A stretch of DNA of 64,000 bases from SZUA-229 sp036567985 (lineage in GTDB: Bacteria; Pseudomonadota; Gammaproteobacteria; SZUA-229). Positions within the stretch are counted from its first letter, which is position 1, and each line of letters starts with the position of its first letter. The position numbers were made by a program, and so were the translations under genes. This document shows, one piece after another, positions 44,846 to 53,973 of the stretch. Location: positions 1 through 64,000 of the forward strand of contig DATCTK010000016.1 in NCBI GenBank assembly GCA_036567985.1. Direction: 5' to 3'. The notes under the pieces were generated by a model. The model saw only the letters and a list, made by a program, of their open reading frames with translations. It was not told where the DNA came from and searched no databases.

Positions 44846-46240
44846 CTATTGGGGCTCAACCCGATTGCGCCCATTATGTTTCGCCTGATACAGTTGGTCA
44901 TCGGATTTTTTCAATAATTCCTTAAGTGAATCCTGTTTCGCATCAAACTCGGCCAGGCCGATACTCACCGTACATTGAACCGTTACATCATTAGAGTGTG
45001 TTTGATGCGCTTCAATGGCACTGCGCAGGCGCTCAGCAACGCCACGGGCCTGGCTAAATTCGGTTTCCGGCAATAGCACCGCAAACTCCTCGCCACCTAC
45101 TCGGCCAAGCAGGTCACCGGGTCTCAGCACCTGCTCACATACACTGATCACCGATTTAAGCACCTCGTCACCAACCTGGTGGCCATATTTATCATTTACT
45201 TTTTTGAAATGGTCCAGATCCATACTCAATAGACACAGGTCATTATTATTACGCAGCACACGAGCAATTTCCTGTTCCGTGCGCTGCATAAACTCGCGCC
45301 GGTTGGCAACACCGGTTAATGAATCGGTAGAGGCCAGATGTTCAAGCTGTGAATTCGCCTGCTGAAGTTTCTCCATGGCGGCATCTGCCTGTGCTTTTTC
45401 TTTTAACACCTGCTCAAGTAATTCAGTTTGCGTGTAGATTTTTGAGAAGGAACCGGTTGTCAGGAATACCTGCACCACCCCATGGCTTAATAACAGGAAG
45501 CCACCCGCAAAAACCAGGTGTGCCAGCCACCATTGATGGTTCCAGGGCAGCCCGAGAATAAATGACAATGAAGATTGTGCAAACCAGAACATCGCCACTG
45601 CATACAGCAGCATCAGCGCATTATGCCGTCGACTGAACAATACCCAGAGGGCGCTGAACATATACAACGAGATAGACATAACTTCCATGGAAAGTCGCAA
45701 CCACAGGTCACCGCGCCAGTCTGAATGGGCAAGCAGTGCAACCAGTAAATCAATCAGTAAAAAAATAAACAGTGCTGGAAGCCAGCCACGTGATCGCTGT
45801 GTCACGGTATCGGCGATTTGACCTGTCTTCCATATTGCGACAAAAAAGCACAGCGCCATTACCACCCGGGAAGCGGGGCCGTAAAGCAGGAACAACCAGG
45901 GGTTTGTGTGTGCAGTATGGGTTAGAAAGCCGTGAGGTGCATACACTATACTGAAGCCGAGAAAACCCAGGGTAATCCAGCGCAACATGGGCTCACCGGA
46001 CGCCAGATAACTGCGCCAGCTGACAAAACTGATAAAGCCACTTAATAGAATCGCCAGCGTAATTGCGACCACATGGAAGGGGTGATCCTCATACAGTCGC
46101 AAGGGATCCTGCTCTGCTTCGATATAAATTATCAGTGCCAGCGGAATAATAATCCACACCGCCATTAGCAATCTCGAATAGTGCACCACCATTCGATTGA
46201 GCAGGCGCTTATAGAACTGCGCGGAGTCGGGTTCGGTCAT
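44846..46240 (-). CDS. Membrane diguanylate cyclase
   Basis: 464 residues. The N-terminal half has about seven to eight hydrophobic segments (20-245), a linker of coiled-coil type (about 265-300), and a GGDEF domain with active-site GGEEF at 382-386 and the RxxD feedback site at 373-376. It should be an active, product-inhibited cyclase; the membrane part is an unassigned sensor (MASE-like). It is upstream of and co-directional with the GGDEF-EAL gene, 57 bases apart, and may share a transcript with it. Confidence 0.92.
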   Translation of the reverse strand: MTEPDSAQFYKRLLNRMVVHYSRLLMAVWIIIPLALIIYIEAEQDPLRLYEDHPFHVVAITLAILLSGFISFVSWRSYLASGEPMLRWITLGFLGFSIVYAPHGFLTHTAHTNPWLFLLYGPASRVVMALCFFVAIWKTGQIADTVTQRSRGWLPALFIFLLIDLLVALLAHSDWRGDLWLRLSMEVMSISLYMFSALWVLFSRRHNALMLLYAVAMFWFAQSSLSFILGLPWNHQWWLAHLVFAGGFLLLSHGVVQVFLTTGSFSKIYTQTELLEQVLKEKAQADAAMEKLQQANSQLEHLASTDSLTGVANRREFMQRTEQEIARVLRNNNDLCLLSMDLDHFKKVNDKYGHQVGDEVLKSVISVCEQVLRPGDLLGRVGGEEFAVLLPETEFSQARGVAERLRSAIEAHQTHSNDVTVQCTVSIGLAEFDAKQDSLKELLKKSDDQLYQAKHNGRNRVEPQ

Positions 46241-46894
46241 TCATACACCTGGAGGAAGGGGTCATCTGATATTAATCTTATTATTCAGTAACCCCCGGTT
46301 AATGCAGGATTGCTCAGCATATCCGTATGGGTTGGCTTAGGCACCTCTTTTTAACCAGTAACTTTATCAGACAGTAAGTATTTGAAGCACGATATGAAGC
46401 CGCTTCTCAAATCCGTTTCTCAGGGTTTTATTCAGTGTCTGAATTTTACTCACAGGGACCGGGCTGATTGCCTTTAATCATAGGCAAGCAAGTGAAAAAT
46501 AGCAATCGATGAGTGTGTCGTGTCACGCCAACCACGCAGATACTCTATATATTGTTTTTTTCAAGTTGGATTTATTAATTTTATATTTAAAGATTGTTTT
46601 TATATCTTTTAGTATCATTAACTGGCGTTATGACGGAATAACAATTATAAAACACGGGTTTCTTGCTTTTTGGATGCCGCCTCTTTATATTCAAACAATA
46701 ATAATAAATTGGGTGTTTTCACACAGTTTCTGGGTGCAAAGCCACATTTTATCAACAGATAAACTAATTAATTGAACAGTTATATGCATATATAATAATT
46801 CGATTATATTTTTAATGTTAATACATTAAATCAGCGGTCTTAACCTGTTTAAAATGAAAATAATAATCTGAAACCTTTACTCCAGGGGGTAAAA
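46241..46894. other. 654-bp divergent region upstream of the cox genes, no gene
   Basis: It lies between the leftward cyclase gene and coxB, so it must carry both promoters. It is strongly AT-rich from about 46540 on. A small hairpin TTGCCT/AGGCAA lies at about 46469-46489. An 88-codon open frame (46509-46775) has no ribosome site and no recognisable product. No FNR-type box was found. Confidence 0.45.
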
Positions 46895-48010
46895 ATGAGA
46901 GCAGTAAGCCGGCCTATCGGCCTCGCCTGTCTTTTGCTTGCCAGCAACCCGTCATTCGCTGATTACCAGTTGAATCTCGAACCGGGTGTTACAAGCTTCA
47001 GCCAGGGCGCCTACAATATCCACACCATTGTGATGTGGATCTGCGTCATCATCGGGATTGTGGTTTATGGCGCTATGACCTACTCCATACTCAAGCACCG
47101 CAAAACCAACCACCCCAACCCCGCCAAGTTCGACGACAACACCACCATCGAAATTCTCTGGACCATCATTCCAGTACTTATACTGATCGCCATCGCAGTA
47201 CCCGCCACAAAGGTTCTACTCGCCATGGAAGACACCTCCAATTCGGATATGTCGATCAAGGTTACCGGCTACCAGTGGAAATGGCATTACGACTATATTG
47301 GTGAGGATGTCAGCTTCTTCAGCAATATGAGCACCCCCATGGATCAGATCAAGAACAAGGAAGCCAAGGGCGAGAACTACCTGCTGGAAGTGGATAACCA
47401 TATGGTGATCCCCACCAATAAAAAAGTACGCTTCCTGTTCACCGCCAATGACGTTATCCACGCCTGGTGGGTGCCGGCATTTGGCGTTAAAAAAGACGCC
47501 ATTCCCGGCTTTATCAATGAAGGCTGGGCCCAGGTTGCCGAACCCGGCATCTACCGTGGCCAGTGTGCTGAGCTGTGTGGTGCCAATCATGGCTATATGC
47601 CAATTGTGGTAGAAGCCAAATCCGAACAGGACTACCTCGCCTGGCTGGATGAGAAAAAAGCAGCAAAAGCAGCAGCGGATGCGAGTGCAGATAAAACCTG
47701 GAGCATGGATGAGCTGATGGCCAAGGGTGAAGCCGCCTACAACACCAATTGTAGTGCCTGCCATATGCCGACAGGTGAAGGTCTGCCCGGCGCTTTCCCA
47801 GGACTAATCAACAGCCCGGTTGTAATGGGCGATATAGCGAGACACATTGAAGTGGTTTTAGAGGGTGTTCCCGGTACCGGCATGCAGGCCTTTGGCCCGC
47901 AACTTAATGATGCCGATCTTGCCGCCATTATTACCTACGAGCGCAATGCCTGGGGCAATAACACAGGCGATATGGTTCAACCATCCGACATAAAAGCGGC
48001 CCGCAAATAA
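46895..48010 (+). CDS. coxB: Cytochrome c oxidase subunit II with fused cytochrome c
   Basis: 371 residues. A signal peptide and two membrane segments precede the cupredoxin domain with the CuA site, CAELC at 224-228 followed by GANHGYMP. A C-terminal cytochrome c domain has CSACH at 286-290 and an axial Met in the GMQAFGP region. It passes electrons from soluble cytochrome c through haem c and CuA to subunit I. GGGGGT stands about six bases before the ATG. First gene of the oxidase operon. Confidence 0.97.
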   Translation: MRAVSRPIGLACLLLASNPSFADYQLNLEPGVTSFSQGAYNIHTIVMWICVIIGIVVYGAMTYSILKHRKTNHPNPAKFDDNTTIEILWTIIPVLILIAIAVPATKVLLAMEDTSNSDMSIKVTGYQWKWHYDYIGEDVSFFSNMSTPMDQIKNKEAKGENYLLEVDNHMVIPTNKKVRFLFTANDVIHAWWVPAFGVKKDAIPGFINEGWAQVAEPGIYRGQCAELCGANHGYMPIVVEAKSEQDYLAWLDEKKAAKAAADASADKTWSMDELMAKGEAAYNTNCSACHMPTGEGLPGAFPGLINSPVVMGDIARHIEVVLEGVPGTGMQAFGPQLNDADLAAIITYERNAWGNNTGDMVQPSDIKAARK

Positions 48011-48022
48011 CGAGAGGACATT

Positions 48023-49612
48023 ATGAACGCTGTAATCGAAGAACATCATGACCACGATCATAAACCGACCGGTATTGGTCGCTGGCTATTCAGTACTAAC
48101 CACAAAGACATCGGCACCATGTACCTGTGGTTTGCTTTTATTATGTTTTTTGTGGGTGGCTCACTGGCACTGATAATACGTGCCGAGCTGTTTCAACCCG
48201 GTCTGCAAATTGTAGAGCCGGACTTTTTTAACCAGCTAACCACCCTGCACGGCCTGATTATGGTATTCGGGGTGATTATGCCGGCCTTTGTTGGGCTGGC
48301 TAACTGGCAGTTACCGTTAATGATCGGTGCACCGGATATGGCACTACCACGCATGAATAACTGGAGCTTCTGGTTACTGCCAGCCGCCTTTGGTTTACTG
48401 CTGGCCAGCCTGGTGATGAGCCTTATGGGCATGGGATCCGCGCCGAATTTCGGCTGGACCTTCTATGCACCGCTCTCCACCACCTACGGGCCAAACAGCA
48501 CCGACTTTTTCATCTTCTCGGTTCATTTGATGGGTATCTCGTCCGTAATGGGTGCGATTAATGTAATAGCCACCATTATGAATATGCGCGCCCCCGGCAT
48601 GAACTATATGAAGATGCCGATTTTCGTATGGACCTGGTTTATTACTGCGTATCTATTGATTGCGGTTATGCCGGTACTGGCCGGCGCAGTGACCATGATG
48701 CTCACCGACAGACATTTCGGCACCAGTTTCTTCGATGCCGCCGGCGGTGGTGACCCGGTGATGTTCCAGCATATTTTCTGGTTCTTCGGTCACCCCGAGG
48801 TGTATATCATGATTCTGCCCGCGTTCGGTATTATCTCGCAGATTGTACCCACCTTCTCGCGTAAGCCACTGTTCGGTTACAGCTCCATGGTGTATGCCAC
48901 CGCATCGATTGCTTTCCTGTCATTCATTGTGTGGGCGCATCACATGTTTACCACTGGTATGCCGGTAGCGGGTGAGCTGTTCTTTATGTACTCAACCATG
49001 CTGATTGCGGTTCCCACCGGGGTTAAGGTGTTCAACTGGGTAAGCACCATGTGGAAAGGCTCATTAACATTTGAAACGCCGATGTTATTTGCAATTGCCT
49101 TTATTTTTCTGTTTACCATGGGCGGCTTTACCGGCCTGATGCTGTGCATCGTTCCCGCCGACTTCCAGTACCACGATACCTACTTTGTGGTGGCACACTT
49201 CCATTACGTACTGGTAACCGGTGCGGCCTTCTCGATTATGGCGGCAGTGTATTACTGGATTCCCAAGTGGACCGGTAATATGTATGACGAAAAACTGGGT
49301 AAGCTGCATTTCTGGCTAACGCTTGTTTCATCCAATGTGCTGTTCTTCCCCATGCACTTTATTGGCCTGGCAGGCATGCCGCGACGGATTCCCGATTACG
49401 CACTGCAATTTACCGAGTTTAACCAGATTGCGACCGTCGGTGCATTTGTGTTCGGCTTCTCACAGCTGATTTTCCTCTACGTGGTTATCAAATGCGTACG
49501 TGGCGGCAAAAAAGCCAGCAGTGAAGTCTGGGAAGGCGCAAAAGGGCTGGAGTTTGACCTGCCATCGCCCGCACCTTTCCACAGCCACACAACGCCACCA
49601 CAGGTGAAGTAA
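48023..49612 (+). CDS. coxA: Cytochrome c oxidase subunit I (A1-type)
   Basis: 529 residues with twelve membrane segments. Haem and copper ligands are visible: TTLHGLIMVFG (low-spin haem His), GHPEVYIMILP with the Glu of the D-channel and the Tyr cross-link, WAHHMFTTG (CuB His pair) and VAHFHYVLV. The GHPEVY motif marks the proton-pumping A1 class. It stands 12 bases after coxB with a GAGAGGA-type ribosome site. Confidence 0.97.
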   Translation: MNAVIEEHHDHDHKPTGIGRWLFSTNHKDIGTMYLWFAFIMFFVGGSLALIIRAELFQPGLQIVEPDFFNQLTTLHGLIMVFGVIMPAFVGLANWQLPLMIGAPDMALPRMNNWSFWLLPAAFGLLLASLVMSLMGMGSAPNFGWTFYAPLSTTYGPNSTDFFIFSVHLMGISSVMGAINVIATIMNMRAPGMNYMKMPIFVWTWFITAYLLIAVMPVLAGAVTMMLTDRHFGTSFFDAAGGGDPVMFQHIFWFFGHPEVYIMILPAFGIISQIVPTFSRKPLFGYSSMVYATASIAFLSFIVWAHHMFTTGMPVAGELFFMYSTMLIAVPTGVKVFNWVSTMWKGSLTFETPMLFAIAFIFLFTMGGFTGLMLCIVPADFQYHDTYFVVAHFHYVLVTGAAFSIMAAVYYWIPKWTGNMYDEKLGKLHFWLTLVSSNVLFFPMHFIGLAGMPRRIPDYALQFTEFNQIATVGAFVFGFSQLIFLYVVIKCVRGGKKASSEVWEGAKGLEFDLPSPAPFHSHTTPPQVK

Positions 49613-49631
49613 ACGGCAAATGGAATAGACC

Positions 49632-50246
49632 ATGAACGCGCAACCGAAACCCGATCAACAACCCACACAGACGCCGGACAACCGGCGACTGATACGCAGA
49701 TTACTGCTCCTGGTGGTAATGATGTTCGGTTTCGGTTACGCGCTGGTTCCACTGTACGACGTGTTTTGTGAAATCACCGGGCTGAATGGTAAAACCGGTG
49801 ACCAGGTCGTACTTAATAAACAGCAGGTTGTTGATGAGTCAAGACTGGTTAAAGTGGTGTTTCTGGCGAGCCTGAACGACTCCATGCCCTGGAGTTTCAA
49901 GCCTGAACAGAGCTTTATTGAAGTGCACCCCGGCAAACCCACGACCGTCAATTACATTGCAAAAAATATCTCAGATAAAAACCTGACCGGCCAGGCAGTT
50001 CCCAGTGTTGCACCGGGTCTGGCAGCGGCCTATTTCCAGAAAACCGAATGCTTCTGCTTTACCCAGCAGGAGCTCAGGCCAGGTGAAGAAAAGGTGATGC
50101 CCGTTACCTTTATTGTGGACAGTCAGCTGCCACAGAAGATGAACGAGCTGATTCTCTCCTATACTTTCTTTACCAGTAAGCAACAGGACAGGAAGACATC
50201 TGCCCCTCTCGCGTTATCACTACATAATCAGGATCAGAAACTATGA
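49632..50246 (+). CDS. ctaG: Copper chaperone CtaG (Cox11)
   Basis: 204 residues. One membrane segment (about 22-42) is followed by the periplasmic Cox11 domain, with the Cu-binding Cys140-Phe-Cys142-Phe and a further Cys at 46. It delivers copper to the CuB site of subunit I. Placed between coxA and coxC as usual, with its end overlapping the coxC start by four bases. Confidence 0.95.
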   Translation: MNAQPKPDQQPTQTPDNRRLIRRLLLLVVMMFGFGYALVPLYDVFCEITGLNGKTGDQVVLNKQQVVDESRLVKVVFLASLNDSMPWSFKPEQSFIEVHPGKPTTVNYIAKNISDKNLTGQAVPSVAPGLAAAYFQKTECFCFTQQELRPGEEKVMPVTFIVDSQLPQKMNELILSYTFFTSKQQDRKTSAPLALSLHNQDQKL

Positions 50247-51118
50247 GCACAACACATCACGGTGAATATTTCGTTCCAGAACCCAGTAAGTGGCCACTGG
50301 TTGGCACCATTGCCCTGCTGACCACAGTTATCGGTGCGGTTAACTCGATTCATCAGGGATCGATTAACCTGATACTGGTCGCCGGCCTGCTACTGGTGGC
50401 CTATCTGTTATTCGGCTGGTTCGGCTCGGTCATCAATGAATCCATGGCCGGCAATTACAGCGACCAGGTGGATCGATCATTCCGCCTGGGGATGATGTGG
50501 TTTATCTTCTCCGAGGTCATGTTCTTCGCAGCATTCTTTGGTGCACTCTTCTATGCACGCGTCTTTTCAGTACCCTGGCTGGGCGGTGAAGGTAATAATG
50601 CGGCCACCAATGAGTTTCTCTGGCCTGCATTCAATGCGGTCTGGCCGCTTCTTAGCAATCCGGATAACCAGGCCTATCAGGCACCGGCAACCGCCATGGG
50701 TGCGATGGGGTTACCCGCTATCAATACCGCAATCCTGCTCACATCCAGTGTTACCGTGACCTGGGCGCACCACGCACTGCGTGCAGATAACCGCAAGCAC
50801 CTGAATATTGGCCTGGCCTTAACCGTACTGCTGGGTATTATCTTCCTGGTTCTTCAGGTTGAAGAATATATTCATGCCTACAATGAACTCGGGCTGACAA
50901 TGGATTCAGGCATATACGGCAGCACCTTCTTTCTGCTCACCGGCTTCCACGGCTTCCATGTCACCATGGGTACCTTAATGCTGTTTATTATTCTGCTGCG
51001 CTGTCTGAAGGGGCACTTTTCATCCAGCAATCATTTTGGCTTTGAAGCCGTTGCCTGGTACTGGCACTTTGTGGATGTGGTCTGGCTGGGACTGTTTATC
51101 TTTGTTTACTGGTTATAA
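50243..51118 (+). CDS. coxC: Cytochrome c oxidase subunit III
   Basis: 291 residues, seven membrane segments. SEVMFFAAFFGALFYAR in the second or third helix and GFHGFHVTMGTLML near the end are family signatures. The loop after the third helix (about 110-150) is long, as in gammaproteobacterial versions. Non-catalytic but stabilises the oxidase. Overlaps ctaG by four bases. Confidence 0.96.
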   Translation: MSTTHHGEYFVPEPSKWPLVGTIALLTTVIGAVNSIHQGSINLILVAGLLLVAYLLFGWFGSVINESMAGNYSDQVDRSFRLGMMWFIFSEVMFFAAFFGALFYARVFSVPWLGGEGNNAATNEFLWPAFNAVWPLLSNPDNQAYQAPATAMGAMGLPAINTAILLTSSVTVTWAHHALRADNRKHLNIGLALTVLLGIIFLVLQVEEYIHAYNELGLTMDSGIYGSTFFLLTGFHGFHVTMGTLMLFIILLRCLKGHFSSSNHFGFEAVAWYWHFVDVVWLGLFIFVYWL

Positions 51119-51129
51119 ACCGCTGACAA

Positions 51130-51333
51130 CTACAGGCCATGGGGTTGAATCAACCCGATGGCCTGGCCTACCAGAAGCAGTATAAAAATAAACACCGACA
51201 GGCCAATTCGCCAGGTTAATGATTTGACCAGCTTGTCTGAATTCCCTTTATGACTCACCAGATAGTAAAGTGCAGAACCCAGGCTCACTATTACGATAAG
51301 TAACAGAACAACCACAATCGTTTTAAAAATCAC
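51130..51333 (-). CDS. DUF2909 twin-membrane-segment protein
   Basis: 67 residues with two hydrophobic segments (about 4-27 and 40-62) joined by a basic loop (SHKGNSDKLVKSLTWRI). DUF2909 proteins sit at this place, antisense between coxC and SURF1, in many gammaproteobacteria. Role unknown, probably in oxidase assembly. Confidence 0.8.
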   Translation of the reverse strand: MIFKTIVVVLLLIVIVSLGSALYYLVSHKGNSDKLVKSLTWRIGLSVFIFILLLVGQAIGLIQPHGL

Positions 51334-51359
51334 AAATTCAACCTCGAATATTATTATAA

Positions 51360-52124
51360 ATGCAGCCTATGCAAGGTTTAAAAATTAACCGATTTATTTT
51401 CAAACCATCGCTTGTACCCAGTATTGTTACCGTGCTGCTACTTTATATCATGATATCACTGGGCCTGTGGCAACTTGACAGAGCCGAGTATAAAGCCAAT
51501 TTACAGTCAATCATAGAGACGCGCTCACAACAGCCACCGATAAATCTTGCTGAAGTCAACACACAGGCCGAACAGGAAGACTGGCTATACCAGCCGGTTA
51601 CTGCTTCTGGTGCGTATGATAATCAGCACAGCCTGCTGCTGGATAACCAGGTTCACAATATGCAGGCGGGCTATCACGTGTATACACCGTTTAAACTCAC
51701 AGAAGATACCGCCATTCTGGTTAATCGTGGCTGGGTACAACAAACCGCAAGTCGCCAGCAACTGCCATCAATTCCTGTTATTAAAAATCCCATACAGCTT
51801 GATGGCTATTTAAGCAGTGTACCCTATACCGGCATCAGTCTCGGCAAACAGCAGCAGGTCTATACTGAGTTTACCGGCATTGTGCAATCGATTGAGTTAA
51901 ACATGCTACAAACTAAAGTCAATTACCAGCTGTTACCAATGATACTGGTGATAAATCAGCCACAGCAATCTGCATTTACAATCCAGCCAATCAGGATCAA
52001 TATGAACAGTGAAAAACACCAGGCCTATGCTTTTCAGTGGTTTGCACTTTGTATTGCATTACTGGTGATTTACATTACAGTTAATAGCAAGCGCATAAAA
52101 GACCATACCGACGAGCAACACTAA
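51360..52124 (+). CDS. SURF1-family oxidase assembly protein
   Basis: 254 residues with an N-terminal membrane segment (about 17-36), then SLGLWQLDRAEYK, the family start, and DNQVHNMQAGYHVYTPF with VNRGWVQQTASRQQ. A second membrane segment lies near 220-240. SURF1 helps insert haem a into subunit I. It diverges from the DUF2909 gene and is followed 13 bases later by the Sco-like gene. Confidence 0.92.
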   Translation: MQPMQGLKINRFIFKPSLVPSIVTVLLLYIMISLGLWQLDRAEYKANLQSIIETRSQQPPINLAEVNTQAEQEDWLYQPVTASGAYDNQHSLLLDNQVHNMQAGYHVYTPFKLTEDTAILVNRGWVQQTASRQQLPSIPVIKNPIQLDGYLSSVPYTGISLGKQQQVYTEFTGIVQSIELNMLQTKVNYQLLPMILVINQPQQSAFTIQPIRINMNSEKHQAYAFQWFALCIALLVIYITVNSKRIKDHTDEQH

Positions 52125-52137
52125 CAGGTTACAACTA

Positions 52138-52728
52138 ATGACAGCCAATACAACCACTCCACAACGAAGTAATGCCACACTCTGGCTGCTACTCGCCTCC
52201 TTTATACTGCCTGCGATTGCTGCCTATGCGTATTACTTTTTTGGGGATCGACCTGAACCTGACACTTATGGTGAACTGATTAGCCCCGTGATTGATATAG
52301 AACGGCTTGAGCTGACCGATGTACTTGATCAACCCATTCCGCGCGAGGAACTGACATCCAGCTGGCGTATGTTTTATATCACTGCAGACAGCTGCGCTGA
52401 GCAGTGTGAACAGAGCCTCTACAACATGCGTCAAATCAATATCGCACTGGGCAAAAACCAGGATCGTGTTGATCACGTTGTAATACATAGCGCGACAATT
52501 CGGCCAGACTTTATCGACTTACTTGAACAACAACACCCTCATATAATGCGGGCAAAAATCCCTGCACAGAATTTACAGTTACTGCAGCTGCAAAATCCAG
52601 CACAACAGTCGGCCATCTATTTGATGGACCCCCATGGAAATATCATGATGCGCTTTGCCGACGGGCTCGATCCTAAACTGATATTAAAAGAGATCAATAA
52701 GCTGCTGAAAATCTCGCGCATTGGCTAA
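52138..52728 (+). CDS. Sco-like membrane-anchored protein
   Basis: 196 residues: one membrane segment (about 14-34), then a thioredoxin-fold-like domain with CAEQC at 86-90. This CxxxC has the spacing used by Sco proteins to bind copper. The end (MDPHGNIMMRFADGLDPKLI) also fits a Sco/TlpA-type fold. The sequence is more divergent than true Sco1 and the distal His is not obvious. It probably takes part in CuA assembly. The usual ctaA/ctaB genes do not follow it here. Confidence 0.75.
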   Translation: MTANTTTPQRSNATLWLLLASFILPAIAAYAYYFFGDRPEPDTYGELISPVIDIERLELTDVLDQPIPREELTSSWRMFYITADSCAEQCEQSLYNMRQINIALGKNQDRVDHVVIHSATIRPDFIDLLEQQHPHIMRAKIPAQNLQLLQLQNPAQQSAIYLMDPHGNIMMRFADGLDPKLILKEINKLLKISRIG

Positions 52729-52741
52729 ACACTGCAGCGAT

Positions 52742-52793
52742 ACTTTATGGTCTTTAGACTTTCGACCAGGGACTAAAGACTAAGGACTAATTA
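52742..52793 (-). repeat. Diverged copy of the dispersed repeat, copy D
   Basis: Read on the minus strand this begins with GGCAGG, overlapping the stop of the DUF2970 gene, and goes on with TTAGTCCTTAGTCTTTAGTC and CGAAAGTCTAAAG. It resembles the GGCAGGTGAGCAGTC / GAGTCTTTAGTCTGGCGTCG part of copy A. The tail is not seen. Confidence 0.5.
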
Positions 52794-53023
52794 CCCTGCC
52801 CCGACAGCGACAGCACCAGCTGCACCAGGCCAACCATCCCCAGAATAAATACCAGCACAAACACCAGCCCGGCAATAATAAATGCCAATGGCTTACCCTG
52901 CTGGAAGTCTCGCTGTCGATTGGCATTGGTCTGCACACCACAGGCTGCCGCAATGGTACTTTTCGCCACATTAATCCAGCCAATCCCCTTGCGGGATGAT
53001 GCTATATCCTGTTTATCTGCCAC
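52787..53023 (-). CDS. DUF2970 small membrane protein
   Basis: 78 residues from GTG 53023, which has GGAGG six bases upstream, better than the farther ATG at 53044. STIAAACGVQTNANRQRDFQ and GKPLAFIIAGLVFVLVFIL are the conserved DUF2970 segments; the second is a membrane helix. Often found near oxidase genes. Function unknown. Confidence 0.78.
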   Translation of the reverse strand: MADKQDIASSRKGIGWINVAKSTIAAACGVQTNANRQRDFQQGKPLAFIIAGLVFVLVFILGMVGLVQLVLSLSGQGN

Positions 53024-53341
53024 CGCATTCCTCCATACTATCAAACACTTGCATGGAAAAATCCACGCCGTTTACCCATTATAATGTAATTTTATTGCTA
53101 TTAATTCCAATTATTGTCTATTATGGCATATATATTTAACTTATACCTTCACAAGGCCTTAATTTATGTGTTATAAGTATTGATAAGTATCAAATTAAAC
53201 TAACATTTTATAAAGAGGGAGATGGCTTTTTTAATATAAATAACTCATCTATAAGCGTTATTTATATATCATCCAACTACTTACTGTTTAAGCGACTTGT
53301 TGTTTAAGTTAGCAGACAACCTTTAACGCGGGGTAAAACAC
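53024..53341. other. 318-bp AT-rich divergent region with an FNR-type box
   Basis: No gene. It holds a perfect FNR/ANR-type site (53180-53193) and two AT-rich -10-like elements (TATAAA at 53209-53214 and 53235-53240) before the Yip1-like gene. The rest is low-complexity AT-rich sequence. Confidence 0.6.
53180..53193. promoter_or_regulatory. FNR/ANR/DNR-type binding site
   Basis: TTGAT-AAGT-ATCAA matches the FNR consensus at all ten defined positions. A TATAAA at 53235-53240 would place the start of transcription about 61 bp downstream of its centre, the spacing of class I FNR promoters. The likely target is the rightward gene at 53342. Confidence 0.68.
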
Positions 53342-53926
53342 ATGCTAGTCAAACACTTCTCACACATCTTTTACGAGCCCAAACAGAGCCTTAAAGATGC
53401 CGACAAAACACCGGCAAAAATCACTGACATTATGTTACATATTGCCTTTCTGGCACTGATTCCAACTGTCTGCGGCTACATTGCCACGGTACACATGGGC
53501 TGGGATCTGGGAATCGGCACACCCTTCACCATGCCCCAGGAAAAAGGCGTGATGGTCGCGCTTGCCTTTTATCTGTCACTGAATATTGGTGTCTATGGCC
53601 TGGGTTACGCCATCTGCTGGCTAGCTAAAACATTCGACGTTAACCCGAATCCCCTGCACTGCACCGAGCTTGCGGTATTTACCTCCCTGCCACTGTTCGC
53701 TCTGGGTTTTGTTGCACTCTACCCCGTGCTCTATATCAATGTTGCAGTGGGTTTTCTTGCGATTGCAGCAGCTGTTTACCTGCTCTACGTGGGCGTACCC
53801 ATCTTTATGCACATTCCTGAAGAGGAAGGTTTTGTGTATTCAACCTGGGTAGTCACCATCGGCCTGGTCATGCTGGTGGTTTTCCTCGGCGCCGCAGTGT
53901 TTTTACTGTCTGCACTGTCCGCCTGA
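53342..53926 (+). CDS. Yip1-family membrane protein
   Basis: 194 residues with five or so membrane segments (starting about 32, 72, 110, 133 and 168), beginning MLVKHFSHIFYEPKQSLKDA. The segment order and short cytoplasmic N-terminus fit bacterial Yip1-domain proteins; the function of these is not known. An FNR-type box lies 150 bp upstream, so oxygen or NO control is likely. It ends 22 bp before a strong terminator. Confidence 0.75.
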   Translation: MLVKHFSHIFYEPKQSLKDADKTPAKITDIMLHIAFLALIPTVCGYIATVHMGWDLGIGTPFTMPQEKGVMVALAFYLSLNIGVYGLGYAICWLAKTFDVNPNPLHCTELAVFTSLPLFALGFVALYPVLYINVAVGFLAIAAAVYLLYVGVPIFMHIPEEEGFVYSTWVVTIGLVMLVVFLGAAVFLLSALSA

Positions 53927-53948
53927 AGCCGCTCGAAGCCAACACCAT

Positions 53949-53973
53949 AAAGCCCGCTTATGCGGGCTTTTTT
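53949..53973 (+). terminator. Intrinsic terminator of the Yip1-like gene
   Basis: AAAGCCCGC and GCGGGCTTT pair around the loop TTAT and are followed by a T run. A dispersed repeat head begins right after it. Confidence 0.9.

Noticed and set aside
46509..46775. 88-codon open frame upstream of coxB
   Set aside because: No ribosome site, lies in strongly AT-rich sequence, and its hydrophobic product resembles nothing; probably chance.
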